NCBI RefSeq assembly: GCF_050947875.1
Contig: NC_134572.1
Coordinates: forward strand, 132,303,605 to 132,367,604
DNA from: Dermacentor variabilis
Lineage: Eukaryota > Arthropoda > Arachnida > Ixodida > Ixodidae
Direction: 5' to 3'
DNA length: 64,000 nucleotides
Of the stretch, positions 25,870 through 36,624 are shown one piece after another. The translations under genes were made by a program, and so were the position numbers. Numbering within the stretch: the stretch's first letter is position 1; each line of letters begins with the position of its first letter. The notes beneath the pieces were generated by a model. It had not been told where the DNA came from. It ran no database searches and was given only the letters and a program-made list of their open reading frames with translations.

Positions 25870-27940
25870 CTAATAGCAGACAACAGCAGCCAGGAGAGCG
25901 ACTTCCAATCACGGTGCTTTCAAACAAAACCTTGGACAGTCCCAGGCAGCGGGATCACATGACTGAGATGCGCCCTTCTGTCACTGCAAGCCAGACCAGA
26001 AGCCGCAGCTGGTTTGCGGACAGTCTGGGACTGCATAATCGAAGGGGCACAGTGCTCTCACATACATTATGTCCACTGCGGGACGAAGGCCTTTCCAAGT
26101 AATCTGTAAATATATATGGCTTGCGCCAACTGACTCCATCCTATGCTTGCATATTTACAAATTTCGTCATGGTGCCTAGTTCTTTACCGTCCTCAACAGC
26201 GTGTTTTTTTTAATTTATCATGCATATCATTTTTTGTCGTTCTGTTGCTTGTTGAGCAAGCCTTCATTCTCAAGCTCCATTTTTATCATGTCAGGTTTCA
26301 GTCTCTTAGGTTAGTTTTAGCACAATGCAATGATGGTACTTTTATGTGACTTAAGTCTTCTAAACAATTTATAGTCTTTAAATTTTCTTCTACTCAACCA
26401 GGACTCCTGTGACTAATTGCCTTAAGTAACATACTTCATTGCCTTCTTGCCCTAGAAAATGTAACTGGTGCCTTCTTGCAGGCCTTTAAAGTGGCAACAT
26501 ATGTACTGCCGACAGTAGGGCATGTTCAGATAAATTCAACTGGACATGCCTGGCGATCACTTTTAATTTTGATTTTAATATTTATTTTGCTGCCCGAGCC
26601 TGGCAACAATGAAATTAACCTTAGTTTTCCCAAGAAAAAAAAGGTGTCTCTGCAAAAAGCAATATAGAATTACCTGTTTAGTTAGAAGCATTCTCCCTGT
26701 ATTTTACCGAATCTGCATTTTGGATAGATCCGCAGGAAATAGTGTTGTCGCTGCGGCTTTAAAAGTATTTTGTACCAGACTGCAGGCCAATAGCATTAAT
26801 TCCAACTAATTACCACAGAGTACCCCCACTACGGTATAAAGAAGAAAAATTTTGGAAAAAAACATTGCATAAATTGACCAAAGTTTTTTTTCTTTGCATT
26901 TACTAACAGCACGGAATTTGGCCATCCTGTTGCCATGAGTCATAGAAATTTGAGCAAATAGCTCTGTCCTCATTGGCTCTCAAAATCTACGGGAAGTGCT
27001 CATGTTTAGGCATGTTAATGAATTACTCTACTTTAAAATTTTTTAGGAGAGTCTTGATTCATTTCAGAAATTTCCCGAATTAAGCACATTCACATGAAGC
27101 AATGCAATCTGAAAAAATATGTTGCATTATTTGTTTCGTTATGGAATTGCAAGTCAAGAAATGGACAGAATAAACAGTACTGCCTGCCAGAGCCATGTAT
27201 GGGGTCCAGGCATAATTGCAGGCTTCTTTACAAAAAGGGCAAATTTTTCGGTGAACACAGTGCAATATTATAACTTTTTATGAAGATGGGAAGGGTATGT
27301 TGATGCATTCACAACCGTAACTTTCAATTTTCACTGCTTGAGTAAAAAGAATATTTCACATTGATACTTCTTCCGTGACACAAACCATATCCGAAAGGGG
27401 CTGACGGCTGTTGTGACACAGTTGTGGTGCAAGCATGGTTTTTTTGTATTGTTGCTATTCTACCAGCCTGTCAGCTGGACAATATCTTTGGCTTGCTTGT
27501 TCTGGGTCGGAAGTAAACAACATGCATGGTTTGCGCTTGTTTCAAGAGTGCTTCATTGTTTTGGGAAACAGTAAAATCTGCAAGGTTGTTTAATGGAGCA
27601 ATAGAGCAGTGAAAGTTGAAAGCTATGGTCTGCAGTATGTGGCCATGGCAGCTGTACCTAAATATGGGAGAAGTAATCTCCGAATGTCATAATGTGCACG
27701 TGACATCTTTGGCTGTTCCAGGCAAACCATCAATTGACTTGGGTCCTTTCTATCTGAAGCTTTTTATGCTATAAGGCTACGAATGAATATATACCAACAT
27801 GGCTGGGTCTGAACCATTTCTTTTGACAAGAGCACTTGTAGTAACAGTTGTGAATACGAAATCATTGTTTATCTGAGTAACAATAGTGATGATGATGATG
27901 GTAAATAATTGAACAGCCTTAATTGATTGGTGTTTCTTTC
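25870..27940. other. Interior of putative large element, nothing recognised
   Basis: AT-rich with scattered poly-A/T; a short GAT repeat lies at about 27,888-27,901. No gene supported. Confidence 0.5.
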
Positions 27941-27947
27941 TTTTCAG

Positions 27948-28009
27948 GCAAAGCCGAAGGCCTCTGCAAGCAGCCAGTCATTCCAAGTCTCAACCAATCC
28001 TTCCTCTAG
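27948..28009 (+). other. Candidate terminal exon, adjoining a Penelope dimer
   Basis: The acceptor is GTTTCTTTCTTTTCAG. In the phase left by the 23,447 exon the frame reads to a TAG at 28,007-28,009. In the alternative phase 0 it encodes a Ser-rich stretch (AKPKASASSQSFQVS) that stays open into the Penelope element beginning at about 28,040. Either way the exon borders the insertion. Confidence 0.25.
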
Positions 28010-28039
28010 TCAGCCAATTTCTAGTGTCTATGCGGAAAG

Positions 28040-28700
28040 GACTTGCGCAAGAGTGGACACGGGACACTAAAAAGGCGACAAAGACAGGCGTAAACTTCCA
28101 ACCGGTGTTCATTACAAAAAGGTATGTATATGTACTCTTGCACACTTGATCATAATCTGTTACAATCATGCAAGTCAACATGGCCATCACAAATAAACGA
28201 GCGCACCAAGGCCTAAGGCGGCTTCCTGCATACAGACCCCAGATATTCAAATTCTTTAACAGTCAGTGCTATAGGGATGGCTTGCTAACACAGTTGCATT
28301 CTGCAATAGCCGCTGCCTCAATGATGAGTCTAGTGTTTTCTTTCACACTGCTTGCTATTATTTCTGTTTTTTCAAACAGTCGATGACATTTGCATTGGGA
28401 GCAATGGATTCCAAGGAAACCTTCTTTCCCTTTTTGTACTCTCCGATTATGTTCCTGTAGTCTCAAGTTTAGGGAACTTCCCATTTGTCCCACGTAACGC
28501 TACCCGCAGGAAAGAGGTATGCTATACACTATTCCTCTTGAGCATTTGATGAAACCCTTTCTCTGCACAATGTTGCATGATTTTGATTGTCTGCTGACAG
28601 GGCTGGTTTTGGCACATAACTTAGATAGCTTGCGGGGTGCGGAAGAATGACCAAGACTGCAGTCCTTTGGCCTATTTTCTTTAGTTGCACCTATGTGATA
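28040..28700 (-). mobile_element. Penelope-like element copy, minus arm of inverted dimer 2
   Basis: The minus strand carries a degenerate GIY-YIG domain: GQMGSSLNLRLQEHNRR, then KTEIIASSVKENTRLIIEA. Its 3' side contains GGTGTTCATTACAAAAAGG and a box of AAGGCCTAAGGCGGC in plus orientation. Before the GIY-YIG there is TTTTGGCACATAACTTAG, mirroring the plus arm. Several stops are present. The 5' end lies at the dimer centre near 28,690. Confidence 0.88.
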
Positions 28701-28719
28701 CTGTTCGCAGGAATCTAGC

Positions 28720-29385
28720 AGTCATCCCATACATTCACGCTATCTTGCATAAACTAAAGAAAATAGGCCAAAGGGCGGGAGTTTCGGTCATTTTTCCCGC
28801 ACCCAACAAGTTATCTCAGTTATGTGCCAAAACCAGCCCTGTCAGCAGAGAATCAATTTCATGCCACATTGCTCACAGAAAAGGTTTCGTCGAAATGCTC
28901 AGGGGGAGTAGTGAATAGCACACCTCTTTTCTGTGGGCAGCGTTACGTGGGACAAACGGGAAGGTGCCTAAATATGAGACTACACGAACATAATACAAAA
29001 GTACAAAAGGGAGAGAGGGTTTCCTTGGAATCCAAAACTCCCCATGCAAATGTCATGCACTCTGAAAAAACAGAAATAATAGCAAGCAACGCGCAAGAAA
29101 GCACTAGGCCCATCATTGAGGGGGCAGATAACGCATAAGGCAACTGCATTAGCAAATTATCCCTAGCGTTGACATTAAAAACTTTGCATACCTGGGGTCT
29201 GTATGTGGGAGGCCGCCTTAGGCCTTGGGGCGGCCTTAGTGCGCTCTTGTAACTGATTATGATCAAGTGCACAAGAGTATATATACATGCCTTTTCATAA
29301 TAAACACCAATTGGAAGTTCGCACCTGTTCTTGTCACCTTTTTAGTGTCCCCCGTTCACTCTTGTGCTGGTCACTTCAGCATGGA
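28720..29385 (+). mobile_element. Penelope-like element copy, plus arm of inverted dimer 2
   Basis: The coding remnant starts AVIPYIHAILHKLKKIGQRA and continues with APNKLSQLCAKTSPVS (region between the reverse transcriptase thumb and the endonuclease), then RYVGQTGRCLNMRLHEHN (GIY-YIG) and KTEIIASNAQESTRPIIEGA. Frameshifts interrupt it. The 3' UTR has CCTTTTTAGTGTCCCCCGTT, matching the far end of the minus arm. It is the best preserved of the Penelope copies here. Confidence 0.9.
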
Positions 29386-29389
29386 ATAC

Positions 29390-29790
29390 CAACTAGCCCG
29401 GTCTCACACCCTGCTTTTTTCAGTAAAGCAGAATAAACACAGGTTTTTTTCAGATTCAAGTGGCTTGTTGTTTCTCGAACACAAATCTGTATGTATGCTG
29501 TGTACATGGTGGATGCAGAACCCAAGTGCAACATGACAACACTGACACGAAGAATAAGCGGTGTAGAAAACAATGACACTAGGAGGAAACATGCAAACAC
29601 AGCACGTTCTGTGTGGTGTATTTCCTGTGTGCTATGATTTCTGCCCCATTTCCAGCTATATCTTAAATGATGTTGCAAGTTATCCACGTTGTAATGTACG
29701 ACTTGGGTGGTTCATTGCCCAAAATAACTTATTCCAATGAACGAAACAATTTGGCTCGAGAACACGAGCATTCAAGTCCCCGTTTCTTCA
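29390..29790. other. Nothing recognised
   Basis: No supported feature between dimer 2 and the subterminal repeats. Confidence 0.5.
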
Positions 29791-29924
29791 TTACCAAAGT
29801 ACGGTCATGTACTATAATCACAAGTACGGGGCTCAATTTACAGCATTTCCGTTTTACGGAACTCACCGTTCTTCTTATTTGCAAAATACGGTCAATTCTG
29901 TAATCACAACTACGGAGCTCACCG

Positions 29925-30104
29925 TTTTCCATTTAACGGAAATAATTTTTACGGCCTGTCCGTTCTACGGAAACACCATTTTCCATTTAACGGAAATCAT
30001 TTTTACGGCCTGTCCGTTTTACGGAAACACCATTTTCCATTTAACGGAAATAATTTTTACGGCCTGTCCGTTCTACGGAAACACCGTTTTTCATTTAACG
30101 GAAA
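29925..30104. repeat. 54-bp tandem repeat (about 3.3 copies), subterminal
   Basis: Each unit contains TTCCATTTAACGGAAAT, TTTTTACGGCCTGTCCGTT and TACGGAAACACC. Units differ by 1-3 bases. Because 54 is a multiple of 3 the plus frame stays open and encodes an 18-residue repeat (with FTACPFYGNT); this looks incidental. Looser ACGG motifs extend left to about 29,795. It lies just inside the right CACTG terminus. Confidence 0.93.
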
Positions 30105-30169
30105 AGTGTCCGGCAACGTTTTACCTGCAACTTTGACCGTAAACTGAAGAAATTTTTTTTACAGTGTAG

Positions 30170-32700
30170 GCCGGCAGTAGTGATTCCTCAGTACTCGCAA
30201 TGCTCACCGACCGTCGGCTGGATTCCGGATGTGGGGGGCAGGAAGCCTGCCCCCGCTGACGCAGCAGGGCTCAAATCGAAAGTTGCTTTAATGATCTTCT
30301 TTTTTTGTATGTGTGTGTGACCAATAAAAAAAGCATAAAGAAGGAAAAGCGACAGGACATAAGCAATAATCTAAAGAAACAAATCGCTTCTGTCTACTTA
30401 TCGATCTCCCAGGTTGATATGTCGACGAAGAGCAGGGAAGGGTGGACGCAACTACGACGGTGAGCAATGATAGATAAGTGAAAGAAATTAGGAAAATAAA
30501 GAGTGAACGCAGCAAAAAAAAAAAGAATGAAGGAAAGAAAGAAATAGGACATTAAAACGAACGGAAAGAGAAAAACTACCAAGAACGAGACCAGCGCTGA
30601 CGCGCGTATTTTATCTTTCTTTCTTCCTTCTCTCTTTTTTTTTTCTTTCTCACCTTATTCCGTTCCTCGGGGTGGCGTCTTGTAGGACCGAACGCTTCTG
30701 GCTTCTCAAGCCTCCCCGAAACACCTCTTGCATCGTTTTTGCTTTTCTATCATTCGATCTGGTCTTATAAGAAGCTGACCTTTCTTTCATCGCCGCGTGC
30801 GGATACAGTGCCGTCGTCTCCTTTTCAGCGGCTACGCGCGAGACGCCTGGGATCGCGCTCGCAAGGCTAAGACAAAACTCGCAAGCGCAAATTAAACGAC
30901 AAACGTCTGGCTAGGAATGAAGAAATGCCTCTTCAATAATAAGAACAAGAAAAATGTATCGGATTGAGCATGCAAGAAGGGACGGAAAAAAAAAACGTAA
31001 GATAATGACACTAGGAGGAAAGTAAAATCGGGGCTTTTAGCTACGGGGGGGTCGAGCTTTTTTTCTTCTCCTCTCTATCTTTCTCTTCGCCTGTTCTTTT
31101 TCCTTTTAATTCTTCTTGCGCAGTCACTCCCTGCACCACGCCCTTCCCTCCTCCTCGTCTACTGCACCCTCCTCTCCCACTCGCACACCCACACATACCA
31201 ACCACGCCGCCTTGGAAAGCACGAAGTAATGCATAAACACCGGCATGTGTGCATACATCTATAAGGCCCCTAGGAAGGGTGCTTGACAGCATTACTCAGA
31301 AGCGAGGAGGCAGGCAGGATGAATGCAAATAAGTAAAGGTGAACCAGAAATTGTTGAAATGTATACGCAGCAAGGGGGGAAGTAACGATGCAGATAAAGA
31401 GAAGGAGAAAGAAAGAAAACGCGACGAAAACGAAGGCAAATCAAAGCTTACGCTGGCTACGTGCTTTCACTTACTGTGTTTATACATTGGCATACTTGCT
31501 TCCTTTTACTTTGTATCTGAGAGGGAAACGCGTGCGCGAAGGCGAAGTGCAATAAAGCGAATGTAAAAGAAAAGATGCTAATTCAAGTGAAAAAAATGAA
31601 ATAGAAGAAATGTTACAACCAATGCGCAGATCACGAAAAAAAAAAAACATTTTTTTTTATTATCTTTGCACAAACCCTAGCCGGTTCTTTTTTCGTTTCT
31701 TCTTTCTTTCTTTCTTTTTTTTTTTTGCTCTCCCGACTGTGTTAGCGTCTGAGAAACAAATAAAAGCGTTATGCGGGAGGCAGTGCAACGAAAAGCAAGG
31801 AACGGAGGAGATCCGATGCGCAAACCGGGAGGAGCAACCGACTCGCACGGGGTGTAGATGGGACCCGAAGCTGAGAACGTTCCCCAGGGCTCAAAAATGA
31901 AAAAAAGAAAGAGAAAAAGGACAAAAAAGAAATTGCGAGCCCAGGAGAGCAGTGGGAAAACAAGTTTTAATAGTGATGCAAAGCAAGCGACTGAAAAGGA
32001 AAATAAAAAAAAAAAAGTGCAGAAAAGGACGAAAGGAAGGTGGCTCTCCGGAGGCTGTTTAGTGCCTGATGATGCCTCAAGAGTAAAGGACTTTTAATTT
32101 TTGCAGCCGAATACCGTGTCACTTCTCCGCGAACGAGAACGACTCGACAGCCCCCGCTGTATCAACCAATAAAAGCAAGCAAATGGAACCGAAATTGCGC
32201 AAAGGTCGGCCGTTTTGCTTGCTTTCAATTAAAGCGAGAGAAGAAAACGTCACGGCACTGCTCGTTCTTTTCTGTATTTGCTTTTGTTTTCTTTCCAGCT
32301 CTTTGTTTTGGTTTATATTTAGAATGCGAGGGACGAATAACAAAGAACACGTAAATTCGCTCGGTGAAAGCTCGGCGCGGCTAAGATAACCGAGAATCCT
32401 TTCGCCCTCTCCTCCGCTGTTTCTCCTTTTGTGTACACGATTGCCTTTTGACGGTGTTTTCTTTTTCTCGCATGGTTTTTTTTTCTCTTCAATGTTTTCT
32501 TTTTTTTACTTTGCACGCTAAGGATTTCTTTTGTTTGTCGCCGAGCTTTTCAATCTCGGGACGGTTCTCGTTCGCTCGCACAGATAAAAATGATTTCGAC
32601 TTTTTTCACCGTGCATAAAATGACGGTTGAAACGAGAAGCGTCCGCTTACATCTATCACTTGCCGTACAGCTCTCACTCTTGCTTTATTCTTCTTCTTTT
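30170..32700. other. Low-complexity purine/pyrimidine-rich DNA, no gene
   Basis: Many A-rich and CTTT-rich tracts (30,500-32,500). Numerous Lys- or Phe-rich short ORFs reflect composition. No domain was seen. Confidence 0.55.
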
Positions 32701-32711
32701 TTCTTTTTCAG

Positions 32712-32814
32712 GCGAAGTCCAGGTTCGATTTTACGCAACCTCTTTGGTGGGTCCTACGAGCGTTCAGGCATAATTAAGGGTTGCCCGATATCACCCCGAG
32801 TCAGAGATCTTCAG
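32712..32814 (+). other. Candidate orphan exon (103 nt)
   Basis: A textbook acceptor (TCTTTTTTCTTTTTCAG) precedes it and CAG then GTGAGTAT follows. One frame is open throughout (34 codons, beginning RSPGSILRNLFGGSYERSG and ending SPRVRDLQ); the other two contain stops. The product is not recognised. It could be a coding exon, a 5' UTR exon, or a non-coding RNA exon. Confidence 0.4.
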
Positions 32815-32906
32815 GTGAGTATATGTGTTCATCTCTTCGTCTTTATATTCAGGCAGTCAGCGATAGCTTAATCGGGTTCCCTTTGTTATGCATGATAAAT
32901 AAATAT

Positions 32907-33135
32907 TAATAAATGAATTCTGGGGTTTTACGTGCCCAAACCACGATCTGATTATGAGGCATGCCGTAGTGGGGGACCCCGGATTAATTTTGACCACCTG
33001 GTGCTTTTTAACGGCCACATAAATCTATCGGTATATGAGTGTTCTAGCATTTTGCCGCAGTCTAAATGCGGTCCCGGCTGCCGCGATACGTGCCCGCGAC
33101 CTCGTGGTTAGCAGCGCAACGCCAAAGCCGCTATG
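32907..33135 (-). mobile_element. Ruka-like SINE, minus strand
   Basis: The plus strand shows the reverse complement of the SINE: GGGGTTTTACGTGCCCAAAC, TGATTATGAGGCATGCCGTA, GACCACCTGGTGC, then GCCCGCGACCTCGTGGTTAG and CAGCGCAACGCCAAAGCCGC (box B then box A). Confidence 0.85.
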
Positions 33136-33234
33136 GCTTGCTGTAGTACTAAAGAAAAGTAAGAAAATGAACAAAAGAAAGAGTTGGGGGGCTTCAAGTG
33201 GAAAATATACAATTGACCACGGGTGACTTACTGT

Positions 33235-33480
33235 CCCATGTGGGCTTAGTGCTTCCCTCACTTTGTATTGAACTCAATGACATGAAAGCCAATGGGCAAT
33301 AAAGCCAAGGAAAGCATAGGGGCAGTTAGCCGTATTTGACATCTAAATATAGAAAATAATGAGGAAAAGAGGAAATGAAGGTTGATGAAAAAGAACGTTT
33401 TTCGTCGTCGGGAGATGAACCCACATCCTACGCATTACGCGTGCGTTGCGCTACCAGTTGTGCTTCGGCTATAGGCCCCA
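33235..33480 (-). mobile_element. Second type of tRNA-derived SINE
   Basis: On the minus strand: GGTAGCGCAACGCACGCGTA (box A region) and GGATGTGGGTTCATCTCCCG (box B region), followed by AAAACGTTCTTTTTCATCAA and a body ending CTTTATTGCCC with TTCATGTCATTGAG. The box B context differs from Ruka. It is not a functional tRNA because no acceptor stem forms. Confidence 0.55.
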
Positions 33481-33484
33481 GTAC

Positions 33485-34760
33485 GTCCACTATCTTAGGT
33501 ATTTATGCGTACTAGGTCCAGTCCTGGGAGTGCCAGCCAGTGCCGCTCAGCGCCATGGCGGGTGGATGGATTGGATTTATTGCCTTGGGGCGTCATAAAG
33601 TCACGATGGACAAACACTCCAGCCTCTATGTTTCCGTACTTGCTGTTTGCATATGAACTGCCATTTGAGTGTCGCAGCCCACTGCATAGATGCAGTAGCG
33701 CAATGTAAACGTACAACACTCTCCAATCTTAATTACGAGAAACTTCGCATCAGGAGCTCCTATCTCAGTACACGGGGGAGGAGAGATAATTTTGTTCGGC
33801 ATTTACTGTACAGAATGCGATAAGGTTCGCAGCATTGAAAATAAAAATAAAAGAAAGTTTGAAGTGTACCGACTCTAGAAGTAGAGTTTCGATTAAGGCT
33901 ATCAATATATTTACAAAAAATAGTTGAAGAATCGCAGAAAATTAAGTAAGCTGAAACACAATGTTTTGCAATTCTGTAACTCAGCATTACCAACAATTAA
34001 AAAAAAATATCAGAATTGTGTAAAGGCACCTATTGAGACATCTATAGCGCACATAATTGTCGTATTATACAACGTTTAAAGTGTATCACTAATTTGTCTG
34101 CGGGACTTTTGCAATTCTCTCTTGAGCATTGCAACAAGTTCACGTAAGCTTTAAAGTCAGATTTGGAAACTTGTTTATTTTAGATGCTCTAATAGTTGCA
34201 GTCTATAGAACTGCAATATCCGTTTTTGATTTCGCATCTGTGAACTGAGAGTTTCAATTTCTTTTCTTTTTATTTGTTTGTATTTGTAGCTTACCAATTT
34301 CTAAAACGTATCGTAAAATAGAGGGCGCTAAATGAAAATTCTGCGTCCTACGAGCCGTCATAATTTAGGTTTAGCAATGGAAGGTTAAAGATGCTGCTAA
34401 AATGAATGCCCAGCAAAGATGAGCTGGCACAGAAATGTTGTTTACCTGCCGAAAGGGCTCTGCAACGTCATACAACCACGCAAGTTTTTCATCACATAGA
34501 AATCGAATCTACAGAAATTGAATAAAGCATCGAAATCGATTATTCTCCGGCAGCTCCGAGAAGGCCGTGCCAGAGCGATCGGCTGGTTGCCATCTTTTAT
34601 TCCTTTTGGAATGGGACATTCTCCGGCTATCGAAAGTAATCAGCTTGATTGCCATAATAAGGCACCTTTAGTGCGTACATGTCACTTTGTCTGGATGAGT
34701 TTTCGCCGTTTTGTGACATCGCATGACAGACCGGCGAAGTGGGTGCGGCCCGATAACTTT
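33485..34760. other. Intergenic, nothing recognised
   Basis: AT-rich; no supported feature. Confidence 0.55.
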
Positions 34761-34762
34761 TG

Positions 34763-34950
34763 ATGCTTTCCAAGTGAGTTTACCAAAACACCCAACAAAT
34801 GGGAATGCTGAAATGTACTTATAGTACATCGGGCTCTTTTCTGTGTTCATAGCGCATTGTGGTGTCGTCACCCTTCTGTCCTTATTCGCTGGCGCTAAAT
34901 ATGCTTTCCAAGTCAGTTTCCCAACGCGCCCAACAAATGGCAATGCTGAA
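34763..34950. repeat. Direct duplication of a roughly 50-bp segment
   Basis: GCTTTCCAAGTGAGTTTACC at about 34,763 and GCTTTCCAAGTCAGTTTCCC at about 34,901, each followed by CCCAACAAATGG and AATGCTGAAA. The period is about 138 bp. Confidence 0.7.
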
Positions 34951-34997
34951 AACTTTAGACTTTTGCAGGGTTTTCTCACAACGCCAAGTTGCCATAT

Positions 34998-35050
34998 CTT
35001 CTCAAGAATAGCTTGAGAAGACTGGGCCAAGGCGGTGGCCTTGGCCCAGT
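34998..35050. repeat. Two adjacent perfect hairpins
   Basis: Hairpin 1: CTTCTCAAG, loop AATAG, CTTGAGAAG (34,998-35,020). Hairpin 2 follows immediately: ACTGGGCCAAGGC, loop GGTG, then its exact complement (35,021-35,050). They lie about 100 bp before a SINE head. Confidence 0.85.
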
Positions 35051-35139
35051 AGCCCTGCAGTAGAGTGGTGGCCCAGCGGTCGAAGCGGACGCCTAAGTTT
35101 CCTTTAGTTAATCCTGGCCTTCACAGTGCTAGATGACAT

Positions 35140-35395
35140 CCCTTAGGGTGGCTCAGCGGCTATAACGTTGAACTGCTGAGGATGTTGTCGCGGGTTCGAT
35201 TGCTCTCTGCGGCAGACACGTTGCAGTGGGACCGAAATACAAAAAAAAAGAAGAAAATGCTCGTGTACAGCACTTCGGGTGCACGTGAAGAACTCCAGGG
35301 AGCCAAATTGATCCGGAGCCCTTGATTTACTGCATGCCTCGTAACCCGTTGTGCGCAGTTTTGGGGACGTTAAACCCCGCAATTTAATTGAGTGT
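35140..35395 (+). mobile_element. Ruka-like SINE, diverged
   Basis: GGTGGCTCAGCGGCTATAAC (box A), GTCGCGGGTTCGATTGC (box B), then GCACTTCGGGTGCACGTGAA, CTGCATGCCTCGTAACCCG and GACGTTAAACCCCGCAATTT. Same architecture as the SINE at 12.4 kb, more diverged. Confidence 0.75.
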
Positions 35396-35399
35396 CGGC

Positions 35400-36505
35400 T
35401 CAAAGCAGCGTCGGTTTCTTTTTATTCGTCCATTCGCTGTCCTTTGGGAAACGGTTCCTTTGTTCCTGGCAGGAACGGCTGTTCACAGGCCGGAAAACTG
35501 CGGCAAAGGATGAGCAGAACAAGATAAAATGCACGCATGTACGTCCTCGCGATCTGGCGCCTTTCAAGGGTATTGCAGATGCGCCATGCATCGCGCAGCG
35601 CTTGAATGCGCATCAAGCTTTCGGAGCAGTGCACCACTCGGCCCCTCTGCATCTGAAAGCAAGAGATGAGGGAAGAAGCGTAGCAGCACGAAATCAAGAG
35701 AAATGCACTCGATGGTCGCCTATAGTTTCTTCGCATCCGCACGCAAAGCCATTAGATGTATACCCCTCTTATTCTGTAAGGTTGGCCCGCGCGTATACCC
35801 CGAAATCACGCGCAAAGTTGGAGCCATTATGCTGCCTCCAGAGCGCATTCTGCTTCACCATTGGCGTGTGTAAAGATTGCCGTTCGCCGCCACGCGACGC
35901 GCCTTCCTAAACACACGCGCTCCTGTACAAATCCATTACGATGCGACTGCGTATGCAAAAAAAAAAAAGTATCGTGCTGAACAAATCGTGTTTGAACGAA
36001 TCACAGGACAATTCTTTAAACAGCGATCACAATGCGCTTGAGCGGCGCTTTGAAGAGTGCACCTCGGTGGTGGAGAAACGGTTTCTGCCTGGGTGAGTTC
36101 TGAATGTGATTCATGCGCCCGGCGCCTTCCCCGTGAAAACGTATCAAACTCCATTCGTCCCATAGCCCGCTGTGCGAGAATACGAAGACACGAAAGCAAA
36201 ACCAACCAGGCAGGACGCAGCACGCAATACCTTAATGGTTTCGGCGGGGTTCTTATTGATATTCGGCCAAATACAGATGGGTTGAAAATATACGTCTTTC
36301 GACCTGCTTAAAATCATAAGCTTTGCCTCGGACGCGTCTTCTTCGAAACACCGTCGAGAACTTTCAGGAGCAAAAGCCTGCCTGCTCGAACAGACAAAAA
36401 AAGAAACAGTTAGACACGATACCAGCCTTTATATGCATCAGTGGCTTTTCATGAACTGAGAGCTATAAGAACTGACGAGCAGATATTGTATGAAGCATTC
36501 GCGCG
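35400..36505. other. Intergenic, nothing recognised
   Basis: A 172-codon plus ORF at 35,392-35,910 has no recognisable domain and overlaps minus-strand ORFs of equal quality. Confidence 0.45.
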
Positions 36506-36506
36506 C

Positions 36507-36620
36507 GCGCACACACACACACACGAACGCACGCACACACACGCACGCACATGCACACACACGCACGCACACACACACTCGCACACACACGCACGCACAC
36601 GCACACACACGCACACGCAC
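36507..36620. repeat. Interrupted (CA)n microsatellite
   Basis: CACACA with CGCA and GAACG interruptions. Confidence 0.95.
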
Positions 36621-36624
36621 AAAA

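Larger units (their letters stand above)
13283..30166. mobile_element. Possible 16.9-kb EnSpm/CACTA-like element (outer boundaries)
   Basis: The left end at 13,283 begins CACTGTAAAAAATTTC. The right end at 30,166, read inward, begins CACTGTAAAAAAAATTTC. Beyond the core the two ends stay alignable for about 45 bp (shared GTCAAA and later GGTAAAA-type blocks). Each is flanked outside by TA (13,281-13,282 and 30,167-30,168). Both subterminal regions are full of short motifs built on ACGG and CCGTAAAAATTA and share TGAAAAACGG. Short CACTA/G termini with subterminal repeats and a 2-3 bp target duplication are the hallmark of EnSpm/CACTA elements. No second terminus lies near either end. No transposase (TnpD-type) coding was recognised inside, so it would be non-autonomous or badly decayed. 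The alternative is two unrelated solo ends. The strand is undetermined. Confidence 0.45.

Noticed and set aside
29925..30104. CRISPR-like direct repeats
   Set aside because: The units are contiguous 54-bp tandem repeats without unique spacers, in a eukaryotic transposon context.
13283..30166. Polinton/Maverick element
   Set aside because: The size fits, but there is no DNA polymerase B, integrase, ATPase or capsid coding, and the ends lack long terminal repeats.
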